Of a stretch of DNA of 64,000 bases, positions 33,101 through 48,641 are shown one piece after another. Origin of the DNA: Alligator mississippiensis (taxonomy: Eukaryota; Chordata; Crocodylia; Alligatoridae); the NCBI RefSeq assembly GCF_030867095.1, contig NC_081833.1, positions 75,335,395 to 75,399,394 of the forward strand, in the 5' to 3' direction. How positions within the stretch are numbered: the stretch's first letter is position 1; each line of letters starts with the position of its first letter. The position numbers and the translations under genes were made by a program. A model generated the notes under the pieces. It searched no databases and was not told the origin of the DNA. It saw nothing but the letters and a program-made list of their open reading frames with translations.

Positions 33101-36100
33101 ATATTGTCACTCTTCATTATTTATCCAGATCTTGGTCTTTAAACGCTACCTATTCCTGATGATTAAATACCTCCTTTTTATTAGTATTTCTCATTATTAA
33201 CTAATCACACACAAAGCCTGATGAGCTGATCCTCAGTGCTGGAGTTTCCTATACAGCTCCCCCCTCAACTATCTAAGTCTGGATCTCATCCTATTATTCA
33301 GCCTTCCTTTGTTTCTTGTTTCCATTATCGAGTTCAATCTCAATTTAAAAACTGCTTGGTGGGAGATGGGGCTCTGCTGCCGAGAGGCAGCGAGCTGCCA
33401 CGATTGGGCAGAAGCAAGAGATTAAGACAACCAGAAAGAGGGCTAAAATGCACAGAGTACAGACCATACCACAGTCATCTTTTATTCTGCGAGTTTTTAG
33501 GGGCACTGAATACAATGGCTCCTAAACCTGCTGGATCATGCTGTCCTGAAGTATCACAATGCCTCCAAAACCATCATGCTAACCGTATGCAAACCCCCCC
33601 ATGGTCTGGCTTTGAGTGATCATCTCCCGTCTTTTCATTGTTCTTGGCCTCTGTCTGAGGTTCCAGCTGGCTCCATCCAGGGGCAAGGCTCTTCCCAGGG
33701 CAAAAAGACCCATCTATGGAGCTTCCCTCCTGGGTATGTCCATCAGATTCCTCCTGGTAGCTGGCTACCTGCAAACTATCAGCGCAAGCCTTGTCTATTT
33801 AGTCTGGGTCGCGTCTGACAAGTAACTGCTTTCTCTTCCTGGGGTAGGGCTTGTTCAGATTTTCACAGCTGCATTTCCTTACATTTGAGCAGTCGATTCT
33901 GCCCTCCCCCCCATCCCAGTAGACTGGCTTTGTTTAAATGATAGCTGTAAAACACAGAGTCTTCCTGATGTGTGCGCTAAGCACCAAAAAACTTTGGCTA
34001 GATGGAGATTTTAAAGCTATCTGGATATCCAGATCTTTGCACAGGGGGAGAAAGAGAGGGATGGAAATCCTTTGTGTTACTGCAGACCTGTGGACTGGTT
34101 TGTTCATTCAAGCACAGGTAACAGCAGACCGCACTCATTTAGATGGGGGGCTGCTCCTCTCTTACAAATACAGTGCCGTACAAAGTCCTTTTGCAGGACA
34201 CTAGAAGTGGGTCTGGACTGCAGTAATCATAGGCATGCCTCAGTGAGCTACAGTTCTAGCCAGTTTAGGGCCTGAGTCTGCAGCTAACCCGTTCTCCCAG
34301 TGGAAGAAACAGAAGTAGCCAAGCCACACCATCATCTTCCTTCCTATGTGGGAAAGGGAAGCAATTCTTTCCACTGATTAGGTGCTATGCAGCATGGAAA
34401 CAGCAGATGAGCCCTTGGTCTTCCAGGTGACAGGCCTCTAGAGAAGGGTAGTCCACCTCCACTGCTCTATCAATTTGCCACCTTCACGAGAGCTCAACAT
34501 ATAGGCTGAAAGGGGAGGACAAGGAAGGAAAAAGGGGAAAAGGAGCAGAGTCCAGGTGTGCTGCAGCACTTTTGTCAGAGGCCTGAAGGGCGCGAGGTTA
34601 CTTGGATGCAAAGCCCCCAGCCTGACTGCATAACACAGGGTATGTCACAGCCTCCTAGCAGCCAGGCTAAAACAGCTGTCGGGCATGGCTACAGCCTCAC
34701 TAAAAACCAGATGCTGCCTCTGAGCTCAGCCTCCCTGCATTCTGGGATGCATTTTTCCTAAGCATTTCTGTTTTCCATCACAGCCCTTTGTTTCGCTGAG
34801 TGAGTGGTTTAACTCGGGTAGGTGGTGAGGCTGCTTTTCACATGCACCTACTGCTCGTTGCTTGACGGGGTAAGCCTTGCTTTTCTGTGCCTTCTAATTT
34901 TGCTGCCAGGACCGATCTGTGGACGTGGCAGGTCTCTGCCGCAGGTTCTCCAGTGCCATATGTCAGCAGTTTGCTGCTTCTGCTCTGCTCAGCCAATTTA
35001 ATTTCCATAACCATATTTGCCATCCACAGTCACTGAATTCCTACAATTTTACTCTGGATTGTCTCATCTGTGGTTAGTGAATCTGATTGGGTCCATTGCC
35101 AGGAGCACTGACTGCACAGCAACAGAAACACAATAGTCTCTGGTAGATCTTACTCACTCTTGAAAGGTAGACAGTTTAGGTGGGTATTCTTCCCCACCGC
35201 TGCTGGAGTGTCTGCTACAGCTATACGTGCTGCCTTAATGCTATTCCTAGTCTTAGAACTTTATTCAAAGAGAAGGCCCTCGTGTCCCTGAATGCTAATC
35301 TCACATGATTTCCCATTGCTCATAATCAAAGATAACAGAAGTGACTGGAGAAGAAAAGACTGAGGGGAATTTAATAGCAACCCTTAACTACCTGAAAGGT
35401 GGCTGCAAAGAGGATGGAGCTGGACTGTTCTCAGTGGGGGCAGATGACAGGACAAGGAGCAATGGGCTCAAGCTGCAGCAAGGGACACTGAGGTTGGATA
35501 TTAGGAACAACTCTCACTAGGAGGGTAGTAAAGCACTGAAACAGGTCACCCAGAGAAGTGATGGAGTCTCCATCCTTGGAGGTTTAGAAGACCTGGGTAG
35601 ACAAAGCCCTGCCTAGGATGATGTAGGTGGAGCAGAGGGTTGGACTAGATGTGACCTCCTGAACTCCCTTCCCAACCTCAGTTCTCCAATTCGATGACCT
35701 GTTGCTCCCTGGTTCACCAAAATAATGAGTGGCAGGACAACTTTCCAGCCTTTAACACAATAATTTTCCCATTATTTATTTCACTGCTGCCTGCAAATTT
35801 TAAATTGGAGGCACTGGGGTCTTACAGTGACTTGCCTGGACCATGCTATTAGTAGTGCGCACTGTTCATTTTAAAGAGCTTCTTCCCTTGTCCAACTTCT
35901 AGTTGTGTTTTTTTTTTTTTTTAATAGACCTTTTTATGAGGCACTGCTCTGTCCTAGGCCAGCTATCCAAATACTTGTCAGCTGTTGCCCCACCTTGTTA
36001 AAGCACCTGTTTATTGGCCAATTTAATGGTTCAAATTGCAGAGGCACCAAACTATGGGCTAGGTCAGATGACAAGCCTGTAGCTTTCCCAAGATAAGCTT

Positions 36101-39100
36101 ATATCCCTTTTACCTTGTGTCCTATTCAGCCGTATTTCTCCTCCAGCCCCAGGCACTGGGATGACTTCTTTGCTCTAAGAGATGCTCCTGGAGGTGCTCT
36201 AGGCCTGCTACCTGACCTACGCGCTGCCTGACAACCTTTCAAATGTCTAACCCCTGCTTGGCTGACACAAGGCAGCAGGTTTCCGTTGTCTTGATTGAGG
36301 CTTCTCACTGTAATTCTCAGCAACTTATTCATCGTTTTAATGCTCTCTTCAGTGCTCCTGGTCCCCAAGCTGCAGATAATTTGCCAGGGCTCTCCCTCAG
36401 TGCAGCTGCTGCCATTTCCCTCTGGTTAGATGGCAAGGCTCCAGCACAAGTCTTCCTGTGATTATCCCCCGAGTGACTCTTTGTTATGCACCATTTTTGC
36501 TGTGTTGCTCCTTCTCTTCGTTTTCAGAGGGTAACATTTCTACCCTGAATAGCAAGGTCAGATCGGCTCTGTTATCCATCAGGTCCTCTCTCCTCTGAGT
36601 TTCTCTGGGAGATTCCTCCCCTCTTTTCTGGTCCCACAATGAGTATAATTAAGTCCTTGATGGTTCCTAGGATTTATTTTTTTTTAATCTGCTTGAAATA
36701 GGCACTTTTGTGAGTCCTGCTTTAAAAAAAAACAAGCCACACAGTAGTTGGATTCTGAAATCATCAGCAAATATCAGTAAGTGTTTACAGCTTCCATGCG
36801 TTTCCGTAATAGTCAAGTATGTTGTTCAAAGTCAGATCTTGCTACTTATCTAGTTCCAGAATTGAACAAACTCCTAGTTTTGGATCAATGCCCGATCACT
36901 CAAATCAGGTGACTGTACTTAAGGGCATTAATGACCAGGCATTAGCTGGCACTGCTTATTTATGATCGAAATTTTGCACCTCTCGCCTAATTTAGCAGAG
37001 TGCTCTTCAGCAAGAGATTTATGCTGCCAGTTCTTTTGTAATGTCAGAGCTTGGCTTACAAATACCTCCTCTGCTGCAGCGGGCTGGGTGTTTTGTTTGC
37101 ATTTGATGCTGCACCACATTTAGTTTTATGCTACCTGCTTGTGTTTTTACTATTGCAAGGCATTTCAGTGCAGGTACATTTGGATGGCACGTTCCAATTC
37201 AAATAAAAACTGAAGTTTTGGGGGGGGGTTTTAACAATTGAGTACGAAGGTGGTAGCAACAGATTATTTTGGTGGCTCTCTCTAAAATGTTGCTTGAATG
37301 CATCTTATTCTCGGAGAGATGAGTCCCGGCATGGTACCTGAGGCATGTACAAAGCTCAGAGAATCCAAGAATTTTATAGAGGAAAGACTTATTAGATCAT
37401 TTAGTCCCGTCTCTGACATTTGCTGTAACAAAAATATTCCACTGGCTCTAACTTAAACAGGAAGACTAGTAACTGCGTCCAGAGAGGAGCCTAAATATTG
37501 CTTAGACTTACAGAAATGTTGCTGCTCCATATGGCAAGTGCTAACATATGATCTTATATTAAGAAACCTCTCAAATGACAAAAGACACAATGGATTCAAA
37601 CCTTACCACAAAAGACAGAGGTAAATCAGGGCTCTTACTGGTACCCGTATAGAGTCAAGCTAGCCTTTTAGCAACCAGTGCCTGGGTTTCCCTTCGAGAA
37701 ACATTAGTGTAAGGGACTCCCAGCAGGCAAGCTGCCAAGGGGGGATAAATTAAACTAAATAAAAACACGCACCAGTAACATCCCCACAAACGAGGATAAT
37801 TTAATTACCACACAGGATAGGAGACCTACTTTCCATGACGCTTCCAATGTGACCGGAGATGAGAGAATAGCAACATTACGTGCTGCAGAAAGGAATATTC
37901 ATTTACTAAAAAGAGGCTTTCTATTAGGGTCTGCATATTAAATAACATCGCTGCTTTCCGTAATCATGTCATAATCTTACCATAAAATTCAATCAAGGCA
38001 ACAGCTTGTGTGTGTCCAGAAAGCAATAGAACCATATGAGAAATGACTGCAGATGTAACTCTGGAATTTAGTTCAAGCCTCAAAACATAGTTGTTAAGAG
38101 GAATACTTAAGCAATAAGGCAGCAGATGCCTTGAAGATTCTGCATGGTAAAGTCTCCCCAGCTTCAGACCAACACAGACAGCCTGCAAACCACACTTAGG
38201 TAGCAACGTCCTAGCACTGGATTTTTGGAAGGGGCTGTTTCTGCTCCTCCTCTTCCTAAAACAAAACAGCTATTAAACCAGAACAGGATATAATCTCTTC
38301 TGGAATCCTTACTCAACAATGCAATTTTACTGAACTGAATTCAAAATACAACAGCAACTGCAAGGAATAAGATACAAGATGGATTTGGCTTGTTCATTAG
38401 TGCTGAAATGCAAGAGAAAGAGCGAGCTAATGTGATGGGCTTCTGAAGAGCTTCATATGCTGTGTAATGTACCCCTGGGGTGCTCATCTGTTATGCGAAA
38501 GAAGTGAAAATATTTTTCCCTCTCCCTTTCTCTCTGGTGAAAACACTAAGTGGACAGTATGGGCTCAGCTCTGTTGAATGTAATGGAGTGAGTGCATCCA
38601 CTCAATTATTTAAAATGCTTGAGTAATTGCAGCCCTGTCAGTTCAGAAAGCCTCTCTTTGCTAAAGCCACCACACGCAACCATTTCTATGCAGAGGGTCG
38701 TGGCAGCACCAGTTTCTGCTTTATTTACTAATACATTCTATAAATCAAACCCAGTGGGAACGAAAGACAGCATAACCCAAGTCCCCCATGTCCTTCTGTT
38801 TAAAAAAAAAAAGCATTCTTCCTGATCAGTAGAGAAGAGGTGAACCCTTACCAGCCTTTGGGGAGGATGTTGTAATTAAAGCAGCAAGGCAAGATTAATT
38901 TGTGGGTTGTGCTGGCTGATACCAGTGTAAGCTCTTGCCAAAAACCCAAGGATTAGGATGGCTGCTACAGGTGCAGGCTGAAGCCAAACACTTAACGGAG
39001 AATGGGGTTAAAGGCTGACACCACCCAAAGAGCTATCAGGACAGTGCAGAAAGTTCACCAACCAAGCTTCCATGAGCAGGGCTCTGGCATGCTTGAAAGC

Positions 39101-42100
39101 TTCCCCCGTCAGGATAGCATTTCTGTGATGGGCAGTGGTACTAAGACTCATCAGAGCATGCCGACAGAGGAAAGGGACACTTTTCCCCCTTAGGAGCAGA
39201 GGATTGCTGCAACCTAGCTCAGGTGTGCATGTTCAAAGTCACCAGCTTATTACTCTGCAGCTGCAGAGTCAGTCCTGTAATTGAGGAGCAGAAGGGAGGA
39301 CCATTCTGCCTCCTTCCTCCTCAGTCAGGGGTAGCTGGCCGTAAGCCAGGTACCACTACACTGAGTCTCTCTCTCTCTACCCCCTCCTTCCCTGCCTGTT
39401 ATTTAGAATAATGCTCACCTGTCTACTACGCTTTCTAGGATCCAACACTTGATTTTCATACAGAAACACCTACCGAGTCAATTGGCTAACTGCACAGACA
39501 CGCAAGTGTCACTATAGTCCTCAACGTGATATTTATGTAGACGTAATCTCTCGTGCTGCAGCATCGCAGGTTCCCTATAGGATGTCTTGTGCTTCCATAC
39601 AGCTGTAATGTACTCCTTCATTGTGACTGAATCCCTAAATTGAAGGAACTGGCTGTGGAGAGCTGTACTGAGGGACTGGACTTTCACATCCTCCTTTAGA
39701 CAGTAGTCATCTCACAAAATACTTATGATGGCAACACACTGGTATGATGAACAGCAAAACTTGTCATCTAGGATGTACTGTGCCACCCCAGTCAATTAAG
39801 GTAATTTATTTTACCCACAGGAAACAAAAATTGAACAGCACCATTATTAAAGTAAGGTCCTTAGGACTACAGGAGCAAATGTGTCCACAAGAGAAGTGAT
39901 AAACACTAAGGAAGCCAGCCCTTTGGTTAAAATTGTAATATCTTGTCCTTGTCTCTGAAGAGTCCCCTCTCACGTCCTTGTGACGCAGAACTCTAGCCAC
40001 AGACACTTCCACATTTGCATTACTTTCTTGCTCACCGTATTGGATACTTCTCCCCAGGGTCCCTGCCCAAATGGAAAAGCAGTGGCAGAAGGGTGTGTTC
40101 CTCTTGAGTATGCGTGGTCACTCCTGAGATGTTCTGTCCAGGACAAAAATCGATGCCCTGAGTTAGAAAAAACAAAATGGGTCAATGAGATGATGGGATG
40201 AACGGATGGGTTTGAGCTCATTTATTTAATAAGTGATGGATGCAAACAGTGGACTCTATCAGAGTTTGCATCTGGAGCATGACTTAACACAGGCCTCACA
40301 TTTCTGCATTATTAAAAATCAAAATATCTCTATAAAATATTCATTGAAATGAAATGGCAAACAAAAGACAACAAGGAGGTCATTTAATCACAACTCTGCA
40401 CATATAAAGCATCTCCTCTCTCTTTGATTACCAAGGTTTAGCAGCTATGCTGACTGGTTGGGGCCGCTGTTTTATAGGAGGGAAAATCCAATAAGATATG
40501 AAAGAGCATCATCCCAGGAGGTGACAAGCACCCACAATTCCCCTTGGCTTCAATGGAGGCTGCAAATGCTCAGCGTCTGAGTCAGACCCCAAAGACTCAT
40601 TTCACAGAAGGCAGCAATAAATTGGGTTATTTAAAAGAGTCAGGTGTGTTTGTCTCTGTGATTTACAGCTTCTCAGAGTGCCAGTATTTGGTTGTTAGCC
40701 AGGGAATGCTAGGTGGGCTGGATCCTCTGAAGTAGGTCTGGAAAATCCCCAATATCCACCTTAAAATCTGTTGCTGCAAGTCAAGTGTTCCCCAACAGCA
40801 GGAGCTGTTGGTGCAGAGGCCATAGTTACTTGGACGCTTCATTTGTTAGCAGCAGCGGGTTAAGTCCTTAGTCCCCAGCCCAGGGATCCCCAATGCCGTC
40901 TGTTCAGAAATCCAGAGCGGTGCACGCCCTACATCTGCGACTCCCTACGCTTTGCCAGGTTTTGTCTCTCCTAAACTCCAGGCAATTATTAGCCAGATGT
41001 CAGCTCTCTAATAACCTAGAGCTTGGCCTAGAGTCTTATGGGCTATTTTAACCCTGGGAATAGCAAAAAATTTTAAAGCGCTAATTTCACCGAAGCAAAA
41101 ATAAAGCAGGAGGCCCCACGGACTAGCACGACCTAGCACCTAGCGGACTTGTTAAACCTCAGAGTTTTACAATTCAAGCTAACACACTGTGCTATTTACA
41201 ATCCCTCAAAATGCCAGAGACACAGACAGGGACTCAGAGAAAAGGTAAATGGTAATATTTAAATGGTGTGTGTGGGGGGGGCAAGCAGTTGTGCCATTTG
41301 CTTATAAAGCAAACAAACTGAAAGGCTCTCTCCAGATGTGAGCAGCATTTGATTGGCAAACAATTTTCCAAAAATATCCTGCGTGTTTTAATGGACAGCT
41401 GGTCAGCGGAGCAGTTAATATTCTGCTTTTCAATAAAGCAAGGAGGTTAGAAGCCCATGAAATCCCATTTATCTGCACAGAGCTATAGATTCCTGAATCA
41501 GTCGCTGGAAAAAAAAATAAGAGAGCGGCTTGATAGGTTGTAGCAGGCTACCAATAATGGACTTTAAATGGGTACAAAAATGATTGACCTTTTAACCTTC
41601 TGGTAGGATAGACCTCTGAGATTGAATGAGGTTTTAATAGTGGAAAACAGACCTTAAAACAAAAACAGAACAGTTAATGGAAAGGTATCAAAGCCGACAT
41701 AACATACAAATTATAATTTGGATGCAGATCAAACAAGCTATTTAATTAAGAGTCTGCTAATTGGTGCACTGCTCCGCTAATGCAAATGTTTTAGTTTGAG
41801 GGAAGAATTTATTCTCTTGGGCGTTCGTTTCTATGTTGCTCCGTATACATTTCACCCTTTGCTTCTCATATAATCCTTGTAATGGGAGCGCCAGAGCACG
41901 TTCCCGATTACATCCTGCAGATTCCCGAGGAAGCTTCAACGTAGGGGTCCCGGCACCCACAGAAGCGGTCTGTCTGGCGGGCCTTGAAAGCCAGGTCCTT
42001 GTTCAAACTTTATCTACCTCGGGCGGGCAGACGGAGCAAGAAAAATCCTTTCAAGGAAGGATTCAATGACACTGATAAATAGCAGCTCTAAAACATGGCT

Positions 42101-45100
42101 TGGACTATTATGAAGCCCTTTAAAGGGCCTTTTCTAAAGCCCTTTAATTTCATCTCCATAAAAAAGGGCTCGTTATTTCATTTTTCTGATTTACAGGGTG
42201 ATGGTCATAATTGAAGGATGGGAGGGAGGGACTACGCTGGACAGCCTAGGTCCTGTGCAAATACAAGCCCTGATCCTGCATAGGTGCTAAGATCCACTGG
42301 TGCCATACCACGCAGGACCTTACAGGGCTGTGCGGAGATCCCAAATGGTAAATATGCTGCTATCCATCAGGACCAGGTTTGTAGTCTCCAATATTACGGA
42401 GGCCCTCTGCCCTTAAGAGCTTCCAAACCAGTCTGTACCTTTAAAAAGCCAGCTCTCTGCTTTACTGGGGAACAATAAAAACTAGCATCAGCGTGGAGGG
42501 CATATCAAATCCCTGTCCGCAACTCAAGAACCCTGATCCCACAATCCGATCTGCATATTGATTTCAAGGGCTCACTTGACTGACCTGGGCACTGCACATA
42601 ATCATTAAAACCAGGAACTGGTGAGTAACCAGGACACTGGACACCACGTATCGGAGTATGATACCCAGGAGGATGTCTGAAGATACGCAGATACCCTGTA
42701 TAAGATGGAGCGGGTGTCTCGCAGCATTGAGAAAGTTTCCGATGCATCGACAAGAGGGAATGCTAGTCACGCTCCAATGCGCCTCACTCCAAAGTCTTAT
42801 TAAACGGGTACCTACGAACCTCTTTCTTAACAAAAGGCATCTTGCCGAAACCTGGCATTTGAGACCTCATGGTATGGTTGCCCAAGACGGTAAAGCAGCT
42901 TATATTCTGAAGGAGAATAAATTTCCCTGCTTAAATAACCTACCTGTATTCTGTCCCATTTGGTGCTTTGTAAATTCAATGCTGTTTTCAGTTTGTGAAA
43001 AGAAAACAGCACAGTGTCTGACACGAATCAACTGAAAGCCCAAGAGTCCTGTCTGGACTGCTTCCCTTTTCTGGAGCTGGGAATTTTAAATCAATTCTGC
43101 TTTGGGAAGCATTTCAAGATACAGACAATCCACCCATCTGAACATCTGGACAATGCCTCTAGCGGCTTGGGAAGCATGCCAATTAGGTTGTGTGCGCTTG
43201 CCAGGAGTGGGGAGGAAAGGTGACATGCAGAAAGATGCTAGACCTTCCCCTGTTGGGATGAACAACATCACCCTTGGTGAAGAAAGCATGATAGGCAGTT
43301 TGCCTGCCCTTTCCCCGCCTCCCCAAAAGCTGGAGTGGGCTCCAATGGCAAGAAGCATACAAAGAAAGGAAGGAATCCTTTCTACATATTTGGATTGTCA
43401 GAGATCACCAGAAGAGCATTTGAAACCCTGTCATCAGGTGAGGATTGTGTCCCATTCCTCAATAAATAAGGCAATCTATATTTAGGACTCAGAAGCTATA
43501 TCTGAGGGTTGCGGCAGGCTTGTGTACAAGGCAAGACAGGTCAGGTTGGCAGCTGGAGTAAAACGATGCGGCTCCGTGGACAGTGGTGGCGCTTTGCCAA
43601 TTTGTGCCAGTCAAGAATCTGGCCCCAATATACCTGGCGTCCCAGAGGCCACCCTGAGCAGCACCACTTAAACAGTAACTTACTTCAGACAGGAGAAGAG
43701 CAAAGAATTGATCCAGTCCCCGCCCTCCTCACCGCCAGACGTACTGCATTGTTTCCTTAAACATTTTCTTGGAGAGACTGTTAATCAGGAGGTGCTTTTA
43801 ACTGGCTATTGATCCTCAGCGCAGCTCTGGTATTTTATTCCCCATGTTATCGGAGGCAAGATGCACGCTGACCAAAAAAAATAAGTGACCTAACGCGGGC
43901 TGCTGCTTGCATTTAGGCAGATCCCCTAAGCAAGCGTACAAACCAGCTCAGGAGGACGCGCCTACAGCACTGCTCAGCGTGCGGCGGCCAGCTAAAACAG
44001 CATCGGATGACTTGAAAGCAGCAGCCAGAAGCAACTCAGCTGGTAGGGCAGATGCTTTGTGCTGCTGCACAATCTTGTCCGTTGGAAGGGAATTGCCACT
44101 GAGCTCCACTGAACTGTACCCCCTCCCGTCTGCTCCAAAAGCAACCGGATGCTTAAGGGGCCAGACCTGCCTGTCCTTTCTTCCCTCCAACCGTATAACT
44201 AACCTCAATTTTTTCCCCTTCAGTAAGAACTACTGTTGGTTGCACAGCTTGTGCCTCAATTTCCAGAGCAAATGGACCACAGATGCTATGTCAATATAGA
44301 CATGAGACAAATGCAGCAGTTTGCCAGGATGGGCTCTTGGCCAAGTGATGGAATCACCACTTGTGTTAATGTAAGCCCTCCGGCAATTCATCACCCTGGC
44401 ACTCTCCCAGACTGCTCCGACTTTACAAGGGACTGCGGATTACAAGAGCAGCACAGCAAACACCGGACTCCATCTCCTCGTTCCAATGCACAAAACCCAG
44501 AGCAGCAACAAGAAAAGTATATTAATAGTAGGGGAGGGAAAAAACCCACTAGGTGGTTTGAGCCAGGGATCCCTGGCGCTGAAGTGATCTGCCGTTTCGA
44601 GTCAATGCCACAGCCCTGGGAAGCAGCAATGCTAAGCCAAAGCCTTCAGATCTGGAAGGCCGAGCGACTGAACACCTGAACATGCTGTTGCTGCTTTCTC
44701 TTGGCAGCCGCTTCAGCCCTGTTGAACAAAAATCGCGTCTAATGTGTTAACTGTCTGGAAGGGACCAGAGAAAAGGAGCGAATCAAAAAGTCTCCATCGG
44801 CTTTCAAGCTGGAGCGATCGATGGCTAGCTCATATGCTCAGAGGACCACAATCAAATGTCATTATTTGTGAGGTTCTACTTGACTTCACATCCCCCTCGC
44901 AGAAAAGGCTTTATCGATCCCTTCACGTTGACGAGAAGGGCAATCAGAACAGGCTGCGGCAAGAATAACCCCTTTGGCATTTTACATTAAAACAATAGGG
45001 CCTTCTCTCCCTTGCACACAAATCGTTTAAAGGTACAGTAGCCTTTATGAAGAAAAAAAATCAGTGAAGATTACTAACAAGAAACTAAGCTGACAGCAGA

Positions 45101-48100
45101 GGCCGACTTTATCAGCCACTGCCCGAGACACCAAAGGGCCTTTTTAAAAAAAAAATATATATATTTTTAAAGATCCAATCCAAGCTCCCACGACTGCTGC
45201 ACAATATTTATGCTGTGTTGGAGCAACCTCAGAAGTAGGCAGAGGGGGGAAGCATCAATCTCCCAGTGACTGCAATTCTGCCTCCTCGCATGGGGTAATT
45301 AAACCATGGATTCTTGAAGAATCCTGCTATCCCCAGGAAGGCAACCAAGGAACTCCTCCAAGAAATCCCAGGTTTCCTTGTCATTACCCTCCCGTAGGCC
45401 CTAAATAAGGCATACCTGTCCGTCTACCCAAGGGAGGGTTAAATGCAGCTGCCCCCTCCCCTTATTCTGGCCTTCTGCCCAGTTCAAGCCATGGGATTTC
45501 TCTCGGCACATTCCCACTGGAGTTAGGGCATGCCGTTCGGAACAGCATCTGAGCTGGATTTAAACGTTTCCAGAGGTGGAGAATTTGCCACAACCCTTGG
45601 TAAGTTGTTAGCCATGGTTAAGTAACCTCACTGATAAAACAAAAATCCTCCTAAATTAGTTTAGCTTCAGCTTCCAGCCAGTCTTCACTCCCCTGGCAGC
45701 AACACTGATTCTCTAGCCTGACATATCATATACATAGCTGTTCGTGTCACTACTAGATTTGGCCGGGAGAGCACTGTGGCCAAAGAGTAGGACAGGGGAA
45801 GGACCTACACTGTGGTACCCATCAGCACAAAGGCAAAAGGCAGCAACAGCCACATCCTCTAGCAAGTAAAAGGCACGACAGCTCTGTGGGTTTCAGTTGG
45901 CTGAGTATCTAGCTCCAAACGAATCCTGCCGGTGGTTCATTGTCACACCACCGAGGCAGAATATGGGCAGATTATCCCCTCTCCACTGCCACCGCTTCTT
46001 TTCAAATGCCAGGGGAAAACAACAAAGCTGGTTTCCTATTACATCACGAGCCGATTCTCCAAATGAAGTCTGGGGCTGTGCAAGTCTGATAAACTTCTGC
46101 TGGTCTGCCTTTTTTAATAAAAGTCTCTCTCCCCAATACAGCTTGCAAGTTAAATACCAAATTGTTTAGAAATTCTATAGCATAAGGTCTCGGCAAACTT
46201 CCTTTCCACCTCCTCCCTCCTAGTCACCAGCTCCCGAACATTAGACTGTTTGAACTGCATAAACGTGAAATCCCTGTAAATCAGAGGCTTTTTATGGTAT
46301 GAGCATGACAGCTAGGTAAATATTCCTAATGGGAGCATCCAAGGTAGTTTACAGACAAAAGGGATCTGAGCCACAGAGCCCTTAGTCTTACTTACTCCTT
46401 CCGAGTGCATTTATCTTTCCTTCCCTTATGCTATTTGAGAAAGCAGCCATTCAAAAATGGAAGTTATCTAAATAATCAAGTAGAGAGGGCAGGGGAAAAT
46501 GGTGCTGCATGCAACACCTTGGTGCTAGGGAAAGATGATAAATGATTTATGAAAGGAATCTGATTAGAAAATACTGGGTCTGGAAATTAAATAATAAAAA
46601 AAAACCCCAGCACATTTCATGTTTGTGAGTGATGACATGAATTTTAATCCCAAACCATAATACAGATGATGGAGATCAGTTAGGACCCATTAATAACATG
46701 GGAGTTTAACAAGGTAAAGCAAGACTGTGAACCTGTGTACTATTGGCGTGGGATCTTTGAAGTGTAAATATTCCCAATGTCATATGGGGGAAAAAAGTCT
46801 GGTTCTCTGTTATCCTTTCCTGCTGTTTGCTTCCTGGAAGCTAATATATATCTATATCTCTATATCTAGATAGATATAGAGATATAGAGATATAGATATA
46901 TAGTGTTTGCTTCTTATAACACTGCAATCAAGCAAATAGCATCTGACCTGGAAAACTACAGTTCCTCAACCTGCCCCGGTTCTTCTGAACCAAACCTGAA
47001 AAGCTTTAAGTGGTCAAAAGGCACGTGTAGGGGCAGATCTGCGAGCACAACAGTTTGAAGTGCTCCAATACCAAACCAAAAGAAGGGTTCTGCTGTTTTT
47101 AATGGGATTCCCAGGCCTAAAAGACCTAAATAAAAAGAAACCAAGCATGGCTTAAAAATACTGCAAGCTGCCTCTATTAAATAATTTTCCATTCTGACAA
47201 TTAACTAGGGAATTTCAAGAGCAAACGGAGGTTTGGCTAAAATGTGAAACTACTCTATAAAAAAAACCCAAAAAAATAACAAGATACTAAATTACCCATA
47301 AAATAAATCTCCTGAAAAACCCACAGACAGCTGTCTTGACATATCTGGCCAGCGTCAGACCTGCTTTAGAATGACTGCAGCTCCAATAAAGACAGTGAAA
47401 TATACCTGCTTGCATGAGGCTGGAGTTTGGCCCCAGAGTGAGTTTCATGTCTAATAAATCTCTGCGACCAGCTCTGATATTTAAGTAACAATCCAGTCAG
47501 GGGGCCCTACAATTACGGAGGCAAAACTTGCTGTATTAGCCAAAGCCCCGATGGCTTGGCAAGTCAAACTCACCGAACATGTGTTCTGCTTGCAGTGGAG
47601 ATTTCTAACGTCACACGTATGCATTCATTAAAATCCATTTGCTATGAAACCCACAACCAAAACTGGCCCTCCAGTTCTGCCAGAATAACTCTCACCCCAA
47701 AATGAATGTGACCAATGAAGCCAGTGTCTGCAAAGAGGGACCTGGACAGCGTGTATGAAAGATGAGCCCACAAAAAAATCAGAACTATAAAAATATTGTG
47801 CCTCTCAATGTCTTCTTGTCACTAAAATCTTACTAGGGTTGTAATTAAGGCCTGGAGGACGTTAAAGAAGAATCGGAAGAAATTTCAGTCCCAGCTTCCC
47901 CTCTGCATGTTGTTAATGGCTAGTTTGTCCACTAATGTGCTCCAATTTTACCCACATCAACCACATGTGATACTAGCTGCAGGAAAGCAAGTGAATTTTT
48001 AATCATCTCTGATGTACAGTATAATTGCTGACTTTTATCAGCCAGTAGTTAAACAAAGACTTAGAAAGAAAGAAATATTCCTTAATTGTATAACTGCCAC

Positions 48101-48597
48101 TGCTCACAGTGGGAAAGTCTTTGAAATGAGTAACTGGTCCTCATTATCAGAGCTATACACATATTTAGACACGTACAAATAGGTTTAGATCAATGTGGTT
48201 ATTTTTCCCCCCCAAAACCAGGTATGCAAGTGTATGTATGCGCTTGTATTACAACAGAGAGCAATTATTCATACCTGACATTATCTCCTGTACATATGAA
48301 AAGTGCTTGCCTCTGAGCATTGTGTATACAATACATACACTCTCTCTTCCAGGGTCCCCATGCAGAGGGAAAAAAAAAATCTTTCACACTCCATCTGTAT
48401 CACTTGTGAGATACAAGCTTTCCTCTCACACTTGTGTAGACAAGCCCATTATATCGTCCCCTTCATGCAGCGATAACATCGGCCACAAAGTGCAATGCAC
48501 CTTTAGAGCCCAGCGTCCCTTTCCCTTGGTAAGTACGCTTGGCACTGCCACTACAAATCCTAGAGCAACATCAACTCCTTGACCCTCACAGGACTTG

Positions 48598-48641
<44 letters not shown>

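Noticed and set aside
43560-43650. Possible SINE at 'gccaatttgtgccagtcaag'
   Set aside because: The phrase resembles old SINE text, but no ends or second landmark could be found.
46956-47192. 78-codon - strand frame in GALNS intron 11, considered as exon 12
   Set aside because: No GALNS similarity; the true exon 12 was found at 40036-40157 with correct length and phase.
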